The notes beneath the pieces are model-generated. The model searched no databases and had not been told where the DNA came from. It saw only the letters and a program-made list of their open reading frames with translations. A program made the position numbers and the translations under genes. 64,000 nucleotides of DNA, from positions 992,001 to 1,056,000 of the forward strand of contig CP022114.1 of assembly GCA_002211745.1 (NCBI GenBank), in the 5' to 3' direction. Shown one piece after another: positions 10,561 through 22,324 of this stretch (positions are counted from its first letter, which is position 1; each line of letters starts with the position of its first letter). Origin of the DNA: Kluyvera genomosp. 3. GTDB taxonomy: Bacteria; Pseudomonadota; Gammaproteobacteria; Enterobacterales; Enterobacteriaceae.

Positions 10561-11605
10561 TTAGCTGCTTTTTTCTGCCTTCGCCAGCTCCCGCATCAGC
10601 GGCATCATCACTCTGACCACTTCACGGCTACGGCGCTCAATACGCCCGGCAGCGCTTTATCAATATATTGCTGGTTGTCGAGTTGCGCGTTATGCCAGCT
10701 GGTGCCGTCCGGGAAGCTGGCGCTTTTCGCGCGCTGCTGGTAGCCGTCCTTTTTGCCTAGCGACCAGTTGGTGGCTTCGACGGAGAGTACCGGGATACCC
10801 GCCTGGTCGAAGACTTCGGCATCGTTGCAGCAACCAGTACCCTGCGGATATTGCGGATTGAGGCCTGGGTTGGTGGCGGCAGCAATGCCACGGCTGTGGG
10901 CCAGGGTCAGCGCCCGGTCGCGGGTTAACTTGCGCACCGAGGCCGGAGTTTTGACGCCGCTGTTAAAATAGAGTTTGTCGCCGACGACCAGGTTATCGAG
11001 GTTAATGACCAGCAGCGTATTTTTCTTTTCCGCGCTGCTCATGCGCTTAAGTAAATTCTCAGCGCCGAGTTTTCCCTCTTCTTCACCGCTGGTAGCGATA
11101 AAACGGATGCCATACTCTGAGGGAATATTTTTAAAACGTTCCGCCAGTTCCAGCATCACGCCGAGGCCCAGTGCGTTATCGTCGATGCCCTGAAGCGTCA
11201 GACCGCCGAGATTCTGTTCGACGTCGCTGTCGCTGTGCGGCGCGTAGGTGTCGAGATGCGCCATGATAATAATCTGCTGGCTGGATTTCCCTTCATGCGC
11301 CGCGATAACCGTACTGCCGACCACGTTATGCCAGTTTTTTCGGTTATCTTTGCTGGTGTAGATATAGCGGCTGTTAAAGGTACGGATATCGCTCTGGTAA
11401 CCCATTTGCGCAAACTGCTGGCGAATATAGTCGGCGGAGAGCATTTCAGCGGGCGTGCCGGTAATGCGTCCGGGAAATAGGTGGCAATATAGCGAGCCTG
11501 CGTATTGGCGATGGTGCCCAGTGACGAAGCGGCGGCCTGTGCCGGGAGGGAGAAGCATACGCCGAGCGCCAGGGCTGCCATGCAGTGGCGCAATGCGGAG
11601 AACAT
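10561..11605 (-). CDS. iap: alkaline phosphatase isozyme conversion aminopeptidase Iap (two frameshifts)
   Basis: Periplasmic M28-type zinc aminopeptidase; in E. coli it trims the N-terminal arginine of alkaline phosphatase. The start MFSALRHCMAALALGVCFSL encodes a signal peptide ending near AQAAAS. Metal-ligand regions are IIMAHLDTYAPHS, GIDDNALG and SGEEEGKLGAENLL. One G is missing near 11468 and one near 10650; the corrected frame continues to TAA 10561-10563 and gives 348 residues against 345 in E. coli. In E. coli the region next to iap carries CRISPR-Cas; here iap abuts cysH directly. Confidence 0.92.
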
Positions 11606-11930
11606 AGGAAGTCCTTACAACAGAGCAAAAAAATAGACGCGCTTAGTATGAAACTGTGGTTTTCATTACACAATTTCAAAAGCTCTTAAATGCCAGAAAA
11701 ATAGCATGTTAAGCACTTTTTGATATTTGCTTTTCCAGCGCGTTATTCCTTTGAGTAACTACTCATTCCTTTTCGTAATTTCATTTGGTCTAAACCTACC
11801 CTATAGTCCCTCTATTGCTGATTGTTAGCGAGTTGTAGCACGACCCCGCAGCAACAACCCAATAAGCGCCAACGACAAGATCGGCCCTCAACACAACAGA
11901 CGTGCAATGAATCAGGCTTAAGGAACGGTT
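11606..11930. other. iap-cysD divergent intergenic region
   Basis: 325 bases holding the cysDNC promoter region (a -10-like TATAGT near 11802 and AT-rich upstream sequence where CysB binds in E. coli) and the iap promoter. There are no direct repeats of CRISPR type and no small gene. Confidence 0.6.
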
Positions 11931-12838
11931 ATGGACCAAAAACGACTTACTCACCTGCGGCAACTGGAGGCGGAAAGCATCCATATCATCCGTGAGGTGG
12001 CCGCCGAATTCTCTAATCCGGTGATGATGTACTCCATCGGCAAAGATTCCAGCGTAATGCTGCATCTGGCGCGCAAGGCGTTTTATCCGGGTACGCTGCC
12101 GTTCCCGCTGCTGCACGTTGACACTGGCTGGAAGTTCCGCGAAATGTACGAGTTCCGCGACCGTACCGCGAAAGCCTATGGCTGCGAACTGCTGGTGCAT
12201 AAAAACCCGGAAGGGGTGGCGATGGGATCAACCCGTTTGTTCACGGTAGCGCCAAGCACACCGACATTATGAAAACAGAAGGGCTGAAGCAGGCGCTGAA
12301 CAAATACGGTTTTGATGCCGCGTTCGGCGGCGCGCGCCGCGATGAAGAGAAATCCCGCGCCAAAGAGCGTATTTACTCCTTCCGCGACCGCTTCCACCGC
12401 TGGGATCCGAAAAACCAGCGTCCGGAGCTGTGGCACAACTACAACGGGCAGATCAACAAGGGTGAAAGCATCCGCGTCTTCCCGCTCTCTAACTGGACCG
12501 AGCTGGATATCTGGCAGTATATCTATCTGGAAAACATCGAAATAGTTCCGCTGTACCTGGCCGCTGAGCGCCCGGTGCTGGAACGTGACGGCATGCTGAT
12601 GATGATCGATGACGATCGTATTGATTTGCAGCCGGGTGAAGTGATCAAAAAACGCATGGTGCGTTTCCGTACCCTGGGATGCTGGCCGCTGACCGGCGCG
12701 GTAGAGTCCGACGCGCAAACGCTGCCGGAAATTATCGAAGAGATGCTGGTCTCGACCACCAGTGAACGCCAGGGACGCGTGATTGACCGCGACCAGGCCG
12801 GCTCCATGGAGCTTAAAAAACGTCAGGGTTATTTCTAA
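11931..12838 (+). CDS. cysD: sulfate adenylyltransferase subunit 2 CysD (one frameshift)
   Basis: Catalytic subunit of ATP sulfurylase, forming adenosine 5'-phosphosulfate from ATP and sulfate with CysN. The PP-loop-like [17 protein letters not shown] is near residue 35. The frame breaks near 12225, where ATGGGGATC has lost one G. Corrected length is 302, the same as E. coli. It begins the cysDNC operon; the stop lies 9 bases before the cysN start. Confidence 0.96.
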
Positions 12839-12847
12839 GGAGCCGCC

Positions 12848-14274
12848 ATGAACACCACTATTGCACAACAAATTGCCGATGAAGGCGGCGTTGAAGCGTA
12901 TCTGCACGCTCAGCAGCACAAAAGCCTGCTGCGTTTTCTGACCTGCGGCAGCGTGGATGACGGCAAAAGTACGCTGATTGGCCGTCTGCTGCACGATACT
13001 CGTCAGATTTACGAGGACCAGCTGTCATCGCTGCATAATGACAGCAAGCGTCACGGCACCCAGGGCGAGAAGCTCGATCTGGCGTTGCTGGTGGATGGCC
13101 TGCAGGCCGAGCGCGAGCAGGGCATCACCATCGACGTGGCGTACCGCTATTTCTCCACCGAGAAGCGTAAATTTATTATCGCCGACACCCCGGGCACGAG
13201 CAGTACACCCGTAACATGGCCACTGGCGCGTCGACCTGCGACCTGGCGATTTTGCTGATCGACGCGCGTAAAGGCGTGCTGGATCAGACCCGTCGTCATA
13301 GCTTTATTTCCACACTGCTGGGCATCAAGCATCTGGTGGTGGCTGTCAATAAAATGGATCTCGTCGGCTACAGCGAAGAGACCTTTAACCGCATTCGCGA
13401 AGAGTATCTGACCTTTGCCGAGCAGCTGCCGGGCAACCTCGATATTCGCTTCGTACCGCTGTCCGCGCTGGAAGGCGATAACGTTGCCAGCAACAGCGAC
13501 AAGCTGCCGTGGTACAGCGGCCCGACGCTGCTGGAAGTGCTGGAGACGGTGGAAATTCGTCGTACGGTGGATACCCAGCCGATGCGTTTCCCGGTTCAGT
13601 ACGTGAATCGCCCGAACCTCGATTTCCGCGGTTTCTCCGGCACGCTGGCTTCCGGCACCGTGAAGGTCGGCCAGCGCATTAAGGTACTGCCGTCTGGCGT
13701 AGAGTCTACCGTGGCGCGCATCGTGACCTTTGACGGCGATCTGCAGGAAGCGGCGGCAGACGAAGCCATCACGCTGGTACTGAAAGATGAAATCGACATC
13801 AGCCGTGGCGACCTGCTGCTTGACGCGCAGGACGCGCTGCCGACGGTGCAACGCGCTTCCGTTGACGTGGTGTGGATGGCCGAGCAGCCGCTGGCGGCAG
13901 GGCAAAGCTATGATATTAAAGTCGCCGGTAAGAAAACCCGCGCCCGCGTCGATGGCATTCAGTATCAGGTTGATATCAATAACCTCACCCAGCGTGAAGT
14001 GGACGCGCTGCCGCTGAACGGTATCGGCCTGGTGGATCTGACTTTTGATGAGCCGCTGGTGCTCGATAAATATCAGGAAAACCCGGTCACCGGCGGCCTG
14101 ATCTTTATTGACCGCTTAAGCAACGTGACCGTCGGTGCGGGCATGGTGCGTGAACCGAATACCGAGGATGCGGTGGTGAATTCAGAGTTCAGCGCTTTTG
14201 AACTTGAGCTGAATGCGTTGGTGCGCAAACACTTCCCGCATTGGGGCGCGCGCGATTTGCTGGGAGGCAAGTAA
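12848..14274 (+). CDS. cysN: sulfate adenylyltransferase subunit 1 (GTPase) CysN (one frameshift)
   Basis: EF-Tu-like GTPase that couples GTP hydrolysis to sulfate activation by CysD. P-loop [13 protein letters not shown] (about residues 34-46), G3 DTPGHEQY in the corrected frame and G4 NKMD are visible. One G is lost near 13196, inside the G3 motif. Corrected length is 475, equal to E. coli. The stop shares one base with the cysC start. Confidence 0.96.
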
Positions 14275-14879
14275 TGGCGGCACATGACGAAAACGTCGTC
14301 TGGCATGCCCATCCCGTCACCGCGCAGCAGCGTGAACAACTCCACGGTCACCGTGGGGTTGTGCTGTGGTTTACCGGGCTTTCGGGCTCGGGTAAATCCA
14401 CCGTGGCCGGGGCGCTGGAAGAGGCGCTGCATGAGCTTGGTGTAAGCACCTATTTGCTTGATGGCGATAATGTGCGCCACGGGCTGTGCAGAGATCTCGG
14501 CTTTACCGATGCAGACCGTAAAGAAAATATTCGCCGCGTCGGCGAAGTGGCGAAACTGATGGTGGATGCCGGGCTGGTGGTATTGACCGCATTTATCTCG
14601 CCTCATCGCGCCGAACGGCAGATGGTGCGTGAACGCGTAGGGGACGATCGCTTCTTTGAAGTCTTTGTCGATACGCCGCTGGCAACTTGCGAAGCCCGCG
14701 ATCCGAAAGGGCTGTATAAAAAAGCGCGCGCCGGAGAGTTGCGTAATTTCACCGGAATTGATTCATCGTATGAATCACCCGAGCAGCCTGCGATCCACCT
14801 GGACGGTGAACAATTAGTAACAAATTTGGTTGCGCAATTATTAGATCTACTGAGGCAGAGCGATATTATCAGATCCTGA
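14274..14879 (+). CDS. cysC: adenylyl-sulfate kinase CysC
   Basis: Intact 201-residue kinase that phosphorylates APS to PAPS, the substrate of CysH. Walker A motif GLSGSGKST is near residue 35, followed by [15 protein letters not shown]. The start at 14274 overlaps the cysN stop (TAATG). Last gene of cysDNC; together with cysJIH it completes sulfate-to-sulfide assimilation within the window. Confidence 0.97.
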   Translation: MAAHDENVVWHAHPVTAQQREQLHGHRGVVLWFTGLSGSGKSTVAGALEEALHELGVSTYLLDGDNVRHGLCRDLGFTDADRKENIRRVGEVAKLMVDAGLVVLTAFISPHRAERQMVRERVGDDRFFEVFVDTPLATCEARDPKGLYKKARAGELRNFTGIDSSYESPEQPAIHLDGEQLVTNLVAQLLDLLRQSDIIRS

Positions 14880-14922
14880 AAACGTGTCGGAGTTTGCCTG
14901 CTCCGACCTAACAGGATTATTT

Positions 14923-15249
14923 ATGCGTAACACTCAGAACATCAACGTGGCCCAGCCCGAGTCACTAGCCTCTGCTTATGATGAAACCACCTGGTCTTTG
15001 TCAGGGGCTTTTGTCGGCTTTGTGGCGTGGTTGATGGCGCTGGGTATCCCCTATCTGCATTACGGCAATAACACGCTGTTCTTTTTCCTCTACACCTGGC
15101 CTTTTTTCCTTGCCCTGATGCCCGTCGCGGTGGTGGTTGGCGTTGCGTTTCACTCGCTGGTGAAAGGCAAGTTAGGTTACACCATTGTTGCAACGCTGCT
15201 GACCGTCGCCCTCCTGTGTGGTTTGCTATTCATGTGGATTATGAGTTAA
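14923..15249 (+). CDS. ygbE: DUF3561 inner-membrane protein YgbE
   Basis: Intact 108-residue protein with about three hydrophobic segments and the characteristic TLFFFLYTWPFFLALMPVAV block of E. coli YgbE. Function unknown. It lies between cysC and ftsB as in E. coli; the 43-base gap after cysC contains a short G+C-rich hairpin (GGAGTTTGCCTGCTCC). Confidence 0.9.
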   Translation: MRNTQNINVAQPESLASAYDETTWSLSGAFVGFVAWLMALGIPYLHYGNNTLFFFLYTWPFFLALMPVAVVVGVAFHSLVKGKLGYTIVATLLTVALLCGLLFMWIMS

Positions 15250-15398
15250 TTCCTTCGTATGAGGGTCAACGGCGGCGGATTGCACGCCAATAGGCAAAGG
15301 AAATGTGGTACATTTCCGGCGATATGCGGTATCGCCTGCGGCCGGAGTGGAGTATGACGGCAAGTTATGGGATGATAGAGCCGTTTTTCAGGGGCAGG

Positions 15399-15715
15399 AT
15401 GGGTAAATTAACGCTGCTATTACTGGCTTTGCTGGTCTGGCTACAATATTCGCTGTGGTTCGGAAAGAACGGTCTGCATGACTTCAGCCGAGTCCGTGAT
15501 GATGTATCCGTACAACAAACAACCAACGCAAAATTAAAAGCGCGCAACGATCAGCTTTTCGCCGAAATTGATGACCTTAATGGCGGCCAGGAAGCGATTG
15601 AGGAACGCGCACGTAATGAACTCAGCATGACCCGTCCGGGCGAAACGTTCTATCGTCTGGTTCCGGATGCGTCTAAACGCACGCAGGGCGCGGGCAAACG
15701 CAAACTAATCGATAA
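15399..15715 (+). CDS. ftsB: cell division protein FtsB (one frameshift near the C-terminus)
   Basis: Bitopic divisome protein: N-terminal membrane anchor ([18 protein letters not shown]), then a coiled coil ([20 protein letters not shown]) that pairs with FtsL and contacts FtsQ. One G is lost near 15692 in the run after GGCGC. As read, the frame runs on without a stop into ispD; restoring the base ends FtsB at TAA 15713-15715, with 105 residues against 103 in E. coli. The apparent fusion is therefore an artefact. Confidence 0.92.
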
Positions 15716-15734
15716 TCAGTCCCAGGATGACGAC

Positions 15735-16444
15735 ATGGCCGTGACTTTTCCGGGCGTATGCGCCGTGGTGCCGGCAGCCGGATTTGGCCGCCGCATGCAA
15801 ACGGACTGCCCAAAACAATATCTCTCAATCGGTAACAAAACGATTCTTGAACACTCGGTGGATGCGCTGCTGGCTAACGCCCGCGTCCAGCGGGTGATTA
15901 TCGCCGTCTCTGCCGGAGACGAACGCTTCGCGCAGCTGCCTCTTGCGCAACATCCCAGATTACCGTCGTTGAAGGCGGCGCTGAGCGCGCGGATTCCGTG
16001 CTGGCGGGCCTGCGTGCGATTGATGATGCGCAATGGGTGCTGGTACACGACGCGGCCCGTCCGTGTCTGCATCAGGACGATCTGGCGCGTCTGCTCAGCT
16101 TAAGCGAAACCAGCCGGGTCGGCGGTATTCTGGCCGCGCCGGTGCGCGATACCATGAAGCGCGCCGAGCCGGGGAAAGCTGCGATTGCGCACACTGTCGA
16201 TCGTAACGATCTGTGGCATGCGCTGACGCCGCAGTTTTTCCCGCGCGAACTGTTACTGGATTGCTTGACCCGCGCGCTGAACGAAGGCGCGTCGATAACC
16301 GACGAAGCGTCGGCATTAGAATATTGCGGCTTTCATCCCGAGTTGATTGCCGGACGTGCTGATAATATTAAGGTGACCCGCCCGGAAGATCTGGCGCTCG
16401 CTGAATTTTACCTCACCCGCTCGGGTAACCCGGAGAATGCATAA
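15735..16444 (+). CDS. ispD: 2-C-methyl-D-erythritol 4-phosphate cytidylyltransferase IspD (one frameshift)
   Basis: Third step of the MEP isoprenoid pathway: forms CDP-ME from MEP and CTP. The nucleotide-binding PAAGFGRRM is near the N-terminus; HDAARPC and APVRDTMK follow. The start at 15735 ([16 protein letters not shown]) matches family alignment. One C is missing near 15955 (CCCC to CCC). Corrected length is 236, equal to E. coli. The stop overlaps the ispF start by one base. Confidence 0.96.
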
Positions 16445-16923
16445 TGCGAATTGGACACGGTTTTGACGTACACGCCTTTGGCGGCGAAGGCCCGATTATC
16501 ATTGGCGGCGTGCGCATCCCGTATGAAAAAGGGCTGCTGGCGCACTCCGATGGCGACGTTGCGCTGCACGCGTTGACCGACGCCCTGCTGGGCGCGGCGG
16601 CGCTGGGCGATATCGGCAAACTGTTCCCTGACACCGATCCCGCCTTTAAAGGCGCGGACAGCCGCGCCCTGCTGCGCGAAGCGTGGAAACGCGTGCAGGC
16701 CAAAGGCTACACGCTTGGCAATGTTGATGTCACGATCATTGCCCAGGCGCCAAAAATGCTGCCGCACATCCCACAAATGCGCGTGTTTATTGCCGAAGAC
16801 CTCGGCTGCCATATGGATGACGTTAACGTAAAAGCGACCACCACCGAGAAGCTGGGTTTTACCGGGCGCGGTGAAGGCATTGCCTGCGAAGCGGTCGCAC
16901 TGCTGCAAAAGGCTACGTCATGA
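16444..16923 (+). CDS. ispF: 2-C-methyl-D-erythritol 2,4-cyclodiphosphate synthase IspF
   Basis: Intact 159-residue MEP-pathway enzyme that cyclises CDP-ME 2-phosphate. Metal-binding Asp8 and His10 are in [12 protein letters not shown]. The 3' end overlaps truD by 4 bases (ATGA), so ispD, ispF, truD and surE look translationally coupled. Confidence 0.97.
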   Translation: MRIGHGFDVHAFGGEGPIIIGGVRIPYEKGLLAHSDGDVALHALTDALLGAAALGDIGKLFPDTDPAFKGADSRALLREAWKRVQAKGYTLGNVDVTIIAQAPKMLPHIPQMRVFIAEDLGCHMDDVNVKATTTEKLGFTGRGEGIACEAVALLQKATS

Positions 16924-17968
16924 TTCAGTTTGATGCACTGACCTACCTGCACGGCAAGCCGCAGGGAACGGGGCAGTTAAAAGCCAGCCCGGAAGATTTC
17001 CTGGTGGTTGAAGATTTAGGTTTTGAGCCGGACGGCGAAGGCGAGCACATTCTCGTGCGAATTCTGAAAAACGGCTGCAATACCCGATTTGTTGCCGACG
17101 CGCTGGCTAAATTCCTTAAAATACATGCTCGCGAAGTGAGCTTTGCCGGACAGAAAGATAAGCATGCGGTCACCGAGCAGTGGCTGTGCGCGCGCGTGCC
17201 GGGCAACACGATGCCGGATTTAAGCCAGTTTCAGCTGGAAGGCTGTCAGGTGCTGGAATACGCGCGTCATAAGCGTAAGCTGCGTTTAGGCGCGCTAAAA
17301 GGCAACCAGTTTACGCTGGTGCTGCGTGAGGTGAGCGGCCGTGATGACGTCGAGACGCGATTACAGGCGATTGCCGAACGCGGCGTGCCGAACTACTTCG
17401 GCGCTCAGCGTTTTGGCATTGGCGGCAGCAACCTGCTGGGCGCACTGCGCTGGGCAGAAAGCGGCGCGCCGGTGCGGGATCGTAATAAACGCAGTTTTTG
17501 GTTGTCGGCGGCCCGCAGCGCGTTGTTTAATCAGATAGTGAGCGAACGCCTAAAAAAACCGGACTTTAATCAAGTTGTTGACGGCGATGCGCTACAATTA
17601 GCGGGACGCGGCAGCTGGTTTGTTGCCACCGATGAAGAGCAGGCCGTACTGCAGGCTCGCGTCGACGCGCGTGAATTAATGATTACCGCAGCGCTGCCTG
17701 GGAGCGGCGACTGGGGAACACAGCGTACCGCCCTGGAATTTGAACAGACCGTGCTGGCCGAAGAGACGGCGCTGCAGTCGCTGCTGCAGCGTGAAAAAGT
17801 CGAAGCCGCGCGCCGCGCCATGCTGCTCTATCCGCAGCAGCTGAGCTGGAACTGGTGGACGACGTCACCGTCGAACTGCGCTTTTGGCTGCCGGCGGGCA
17901 GTTTCGCGACCAGCGTGGTAAGGGAACTTATCAATACAACAGGTGATTATGCGAATATTGCTGAGTAA
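16920..17968 (+). CDS. truD: tRNA pseudouridine(13) synthase TruD (one frameshift)
   Basis: Makes pseudouridine 13 in tRNA-Glu. The catalytic aspartate is in [14 protein letters not shown]. One G is missing near 17858 (GGG to GG in TGGTGGGAC). The corrected frame ends ...[12 protein letters not shown] and stops at 17968, giving 349 residues as in E. coli. It overlaps the start of surE by 20 bases. Confidence 0.95.
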
Positions 17969-18703
17969 CGATGACGGGATCCATGCGCCAGGCATTCAGA
18001 CGCTGGCCAGAGCCTTGCGGGAATTTGCCGAGGTTCAGGTAGTTGCACCCGATCGTAACCGCAGCGGCGCGTCGAACTCGTTGACGCTGGAATCCTCGCT
18101 TCGTACCTTCACTTTCGATAACGGCGACATTGCCGTGCAGATGGGCACGCCAACCGACTGCGTCTATCTGGGCGTCAATGCGCTGATGCGTCCGCGTCCG
18201 GATATCGTGGTTTCAGGCATTAATGCCGGCCCCAATCTGGGCGATGACGTGATCTACTCTGGCACGGTTGCCGCCGCCATGGAGGGCCGCCATTTAGGCT
18301 TTCCCGCCCTCGCGGTGTCGCTAAACGGTCATCAGCACTATGAGACCGCCGCGGCGGTGACCTGCTCGCTGCTGCGTGCGCTCGCCCGTGAACCGCTGCG
18401 CACCGGGCGCATCCTCAACGTCAACGTGCCCGACCTGCCGCTCGACCAAATCAAAGGCATTCGCGTGACCCGCTGCGGCAGCCGCCATCCGGCGGATAAA
18501 GTGATTCCACAGCAGGATCCGCGCGGTAATACTCTCTACTGGATTGGGCCGCCGGGCGATAAATGCGACGCCGGGCCGGACACCGATTTTGCCGCGGTGG
18601 ACGCGGGCTACGTATCGGTGACGCCGCTGCATGTGGATCTCACCGCGCACAGCGCGCATGAGGTGGTCACCGGCTGGTTGGAGCAGGCGAGGGTTGATGT
18701 GCA

Positions 18704-18710
<7 letters not shown>
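17949..18710 (+). CDS. surE: 5'/3'-nucleotidase SurE
   Basis: Intact 253-residue metal-dependent nucleotidase and exopolyphosphatase. Metal ligands Asp8 and Asp9 are in [12 protein letters not shown], with Asn in [12 protein letters not shown]. The start at 17949 matches E. coli and lies inside the end of truD; the 3' end overlaps pcm by 7 bases. Linked to stationary-phase survival with pcm, nlpD and rpoS. Confidence 0.97.
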
Positions 18711-19331
<621 letters not shown>

Positions 19332-19452
19332 GTCCCGGATTTTTCTGAGGGTATTCAGCGAAATTCAGCGTATGGTGAACACGTTTTCCAGTGTTCATCG
19401 CCTGCGTTGCACGGTATTAAGTCACTGGCAGTTAACCTATTCCTGGGGATAA

Positions 19453-20597
19453 ATGAGCGCGGGAAGCCCTAAATTTACCGTCAATCGTGTTGTGGCATTA
19501 TCACTGGTTTCACTTTGGTTGGCCGGTTGTACTTCTTCGAATAATACACCAGCGCCAGTCAGCTCCGTGAACAGCGGAGGCTCCAGCAGCACGAACTCCG
19601 GCATGCTGATTACGCCGCCGCCAAAAATGGGCAGCACGGCGCAGTCAACGCCTCAGATTCAACCGGTACAGCCGGTTCAGACCCAGCCGGTGCAGGCGCA
19701 GCCGCAAGTCGCGCAGCCTGTTGCTGAACAACCGGTGCAGATGCAGAACGGTCATATCGTCTATAACCGTAAATATGGCGACATTCCTAAAGGTAGCTAT
19801 ACCGGCGGCAGCACCTACACGGTGAAGCATGGCGATACGCTGTTCTACATCGCGTGGGTGACCGGGAATGATTTCCGTGACCTGGCCCAGCGCAACAACG
19901 TCGCGGCGCCGTACGCCCTGAATGTCGGCCAGGTTCTGCAGGTGGGTAACGCTTCAGGCCAGCCGATCACCGGCAATAACCCTGTCGCCATGGCCAGCGC
20001 ACAGGCCAGCAGCGGAAATTCCGGATTAGTCTCAAAACCTGCACAAAATTCAACCGCGGTTGTTGCGTCGACTCCGACAATTACGTATTCTGAGGATTCA
20101 GGTGAACAAAGTGCTAACAAAATGTTGCCTAACAACAAGCCTGCGACGACAGTCACAGCGCCTGTAACGGCACCAACTGCGAGCACAACCGTACCGACTG
20201 CCAGCAGTACTTCAACCAGTTCGCCGATCTCTTCATGGCGCTGGCCAACTGACGGCAAGGTAATCGAGAACTTTAGCGGCACCGACGGTGGCAACAAAGG
20301 TATCGATATTGCAGGCAGTAAAGGACAGGCAATCGTCGCAACCGCCGATGGGCGCGTCGTCTATGCCGGTAACGCACTGCGCGGTTACGGTAATCTTATT
20401 ATCATCAAACACAACGATGATTACCTGAGTGCCTACGCTCATAACGATACAATGCTGGTCCGGGAACAACAGGACGTCAAGGCGGGCAGAAAATCGCTAC
20501 CATGGGTAGCACCGGAACCAGTTCAACACGTTTGCATTTTGAAATTCGTTACAAGGGGAAATCCGTCAACCCGCTGCAGTATTTACCGCAGCGATAA
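19453..20597 (+). CDS. nlpD: murein hydrolase activator lipoprotein NlpD (one frameshift)
   Basis: Outer-membrane lipoprotein that activates the amidase AmiC at division. Lipobox SLWLAGC puts the lipidated Cys at residue 26. A Pro/Gln-rich linker leads to a LysM domain ([14 protein letters not shown]) and a C-terminal LytM/M23 domain that is degenerate (GNKGIDIAG where active peptidases have HxGxD), as in E. coli. One G is lost near 20487; corrected length is 381. The main rpoS promoter lies within nlpD in E. coli. Confidence 0.94.
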
Positions 20598-20714
20598 GTC
20601 GGCAAAGTACTTCACATGAACGCTTTCAGGTGACGTCGGCGACCGCAGAGGTCGCCTGAAAAGTGACATGATAAGGTGCATTGCCTGGGGATCACGGGTA
20701 GGAGCCACCTTAAA

Positions 20715-21707
20715 ATGAGTCAGAATACGCTGAAAGTTCATGATTTAAATGAAGACGCGGAATTTGATGAGAATGGAGTAGAGGCTTTCGATGAGAAGGC
20801 CTTAAATGAAGAGGAACCCAGTGACAACGAACTCGCGGAAGAAGAGCTCTTATCGCAAGGTGCCACTCAACGTGTACTCGATGCGACTCAGCTTTACTTA
20901 GGCGAGATCGGCTATTCTCCGTTATTGACCGCTGAAGAAGAAGTTTATTTTGCACGTCGTGCCCTGCGTGGCGACGTTGCCTCACGCCGTCGGATGATTG
21001 AAAGCAACCTTCGTCTGGTGGTGAAAATTGCCCGCCGTTACGGCAATCGTGGTCTGGCACTGCTGGATCTGATTGAAGAGGGTAACCTGGGGCTGATTCG
21101 TGCCGTAGAGAAGTTCGACCCGGAGCGTGGGTTCCGTTTTTCAACCTATGCCACCTGGTGGATTCGTCAGACCATTGAACGGGCGATCATGAACCAAACC
21201 CGTACCATTCGTCTGCCTATCCATATCGTTAAAGAACTGAACGTCTATCTGCGTACCGCGCGTGAACTGTCCCACAAGCTGGACCATGAACCGAGCGCGG
21301 AAGAGATAGCTGAACAGCTGGATAAGCCGGTTGATGACGTAAGCCGTATGCTGCGTCTCAATGAACGCATCACTTCAGTTGATACGCCGCTGGGCGGAGA
21401 TTCTGAGAAAGCGCTGCTGGATATCCTGGCCGATGAAAATGAAAACGGCCCGGAAGACACCACGCAAGACGATGATATGAAGCAAAGCATCGTGAAATGG
21501 CTGTTCGAACTGAACGCCAAACAACGAGAAGTGCTGGCGCGTCGTTTTGGCCTGTTGGGGTATGAAGCAGCTACGCTGGAAGATGTCGGCCGCGAGATTG
21601 GCCTGACCCGCGAGCGCGTGCGTCAGATTCAGGTTGAAGGTCTGCGTCGTCTGCGTGAAATTCTGCAGACACAGGGGCTGAATATCGAAGCGCTGTTCCG
21701 CGAATAA
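20715..21707 (+). CDS. rpoS: RNA polymerase sigma factor RpoS (sigma-38)
   Basis: Intact 330-residue stationary-phase/general stress sigma factor, starting [20 protein letters not shown]. Region 2 ([35 protein letters not shown]) and region 4 helix-turn-helix ([19 protein letters not shown]) are clear. An upstream in-frame ATG at 20676 is not used in orthologues. Confidence 0.98.
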   Translation: MSQNTLKVHDLNEDAEFDENGVEAFDEKALNEEEPSDNELAEEELLSQGATQRVLDATQLYLGEIGYSPLLTAEEEVYFARRALRGDVASRRRMIESNLRLVVKIARRYGNRGLALLDLIEEGNLGLIRAVEKFDPERGFRFSTYATWWIRQTIERAIMNQTRTIRLPIHIVKELNVYLRTARELSHKLDHEPSAEEIAEQLDKPVDDVSRMLRLNERITSVDTPLGGDSEKALLDILADENENGPEDTTQDDDMKQSIVKWLFELNAKQREVLARRFGLLGYEAATLEDVGREIGLTRERVRQIQVEGLRRLREILQTQGLNIEALFRE

Positions 21708-21724
21708 GCCTGTTTTATTCAAAG

Positions 21725-21752
21725 AGGTCAGTCGTCAGACTGGCCTTTTTCT
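21725..21752 (+). terminator. terminator of rpoS
   Basis: Stem AGGTCAGTC (21725-21733) and GACTGGCCT (21738-21746) with one G-T pair and a 4-base loop, followed by a T-rich tract. It begins 18 bases after the rpoS stop. Confidence 0.88.
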
Positions 21753-21768
21753 TTGCTTTTTTTCCGCG

Positions 21769-22173
21769 TTATTCCATCATCTTACGAATTAAATGTGTAA
21801 ATTGCTCCCGTTCCTGCGGCGTCAAACGCTGCAAAAACTCATCATCCACGCGGTTTCCCACCGGCTGGCTCGCCGCCAGTAGCGCTTCCCCGTCCGGGGT
21901 TAAAAAAACAAAACGCCGACGCTTATCATCCGGGTCATGCTCGCGTTTGACCCACCCGCGAGCCTCCATTCGGCTCAGCATTTCAGCGAGCGTCGCCTTG
22001 GTGCTAACCGCCACGCTGGTCAACGCCACTTGTTCAATGCCTGGGCATTCGGCGATGGAGCGCATGACCGCATACTGCGGCTTGGTGAGTTCCGGCAACT
22101 CGTGCTGCCAGCGTGACGTATGCTGTTGAAAAAGATGGCGGAGCAGGTGAAACGCTTCGTTTTTGATCTCCAT
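21769..22173 (-). CDS. MarR-family transcriptional regulator
   Basis: Intact 134-residue winged-helix regulator. It holds a recognition helix region VALTSVAVSTKATLAEMLSRMEARGWVKRE and the wing DPDDKRRRFVFLTPDGEALL. It is divergent from the decarboxylase operon, with a perfect 14-bp palindrome between them, so it is probably the local phenolic-acid-responsive repressor. The corresponding SlyA-like gene next to pad genes in other enterics is in the same position. The effector is unknown. Confidence 0.88.
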   Translation of the reverse strand: MEIKNEAFHLLRHLFQQHTSRWQHELPELTKPQYAVMRSIAECPGIEQVALTSVAVSTKATLAEMLSRMEARGWVKREHDPDDKRRRFVFLTPDGEALLAASQPVGNRVDDEFLQRLTPQEREQFTHLIRKMME

Positions 22174-22294
22174 GATCGCTCTCCGGCAATGTATCTGCGC
22201 TTATGATAGCCGCTCCCGACTCATTGAACAAAAAATGCGAGCTTCGCTGAACAACCTTGCCAGACTCATTCAACAGGAGTAGCTTAACCATATT

Positions 22295-22308
22295 GTTCGT
22301 ATACGAAC
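22295..22308 (+). promoter_or_regulatory. palindromic operator upstream of the decarboxylase operon
   Basis: Perfect palindrome GTTCGTATACGAAC, 16 bases before the start of the first decarboxylase gene, in the divergent MarR/decarboxylase intergenic region. Size and symmetry fit a MarR-family dimer site. Confidence 0.6.
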
Positions 22309-22324
22309 GAAAATGAGGTGAGAG

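Noticed and set aside
10486-11930. CRISPR-Cas at the iap locus
   Set aside because: E. coli carries CRISPR-Cas next to iap, but here iap lies directly beside cysH and no direct-repeat array or cas gene is visible in the gaps on either side.
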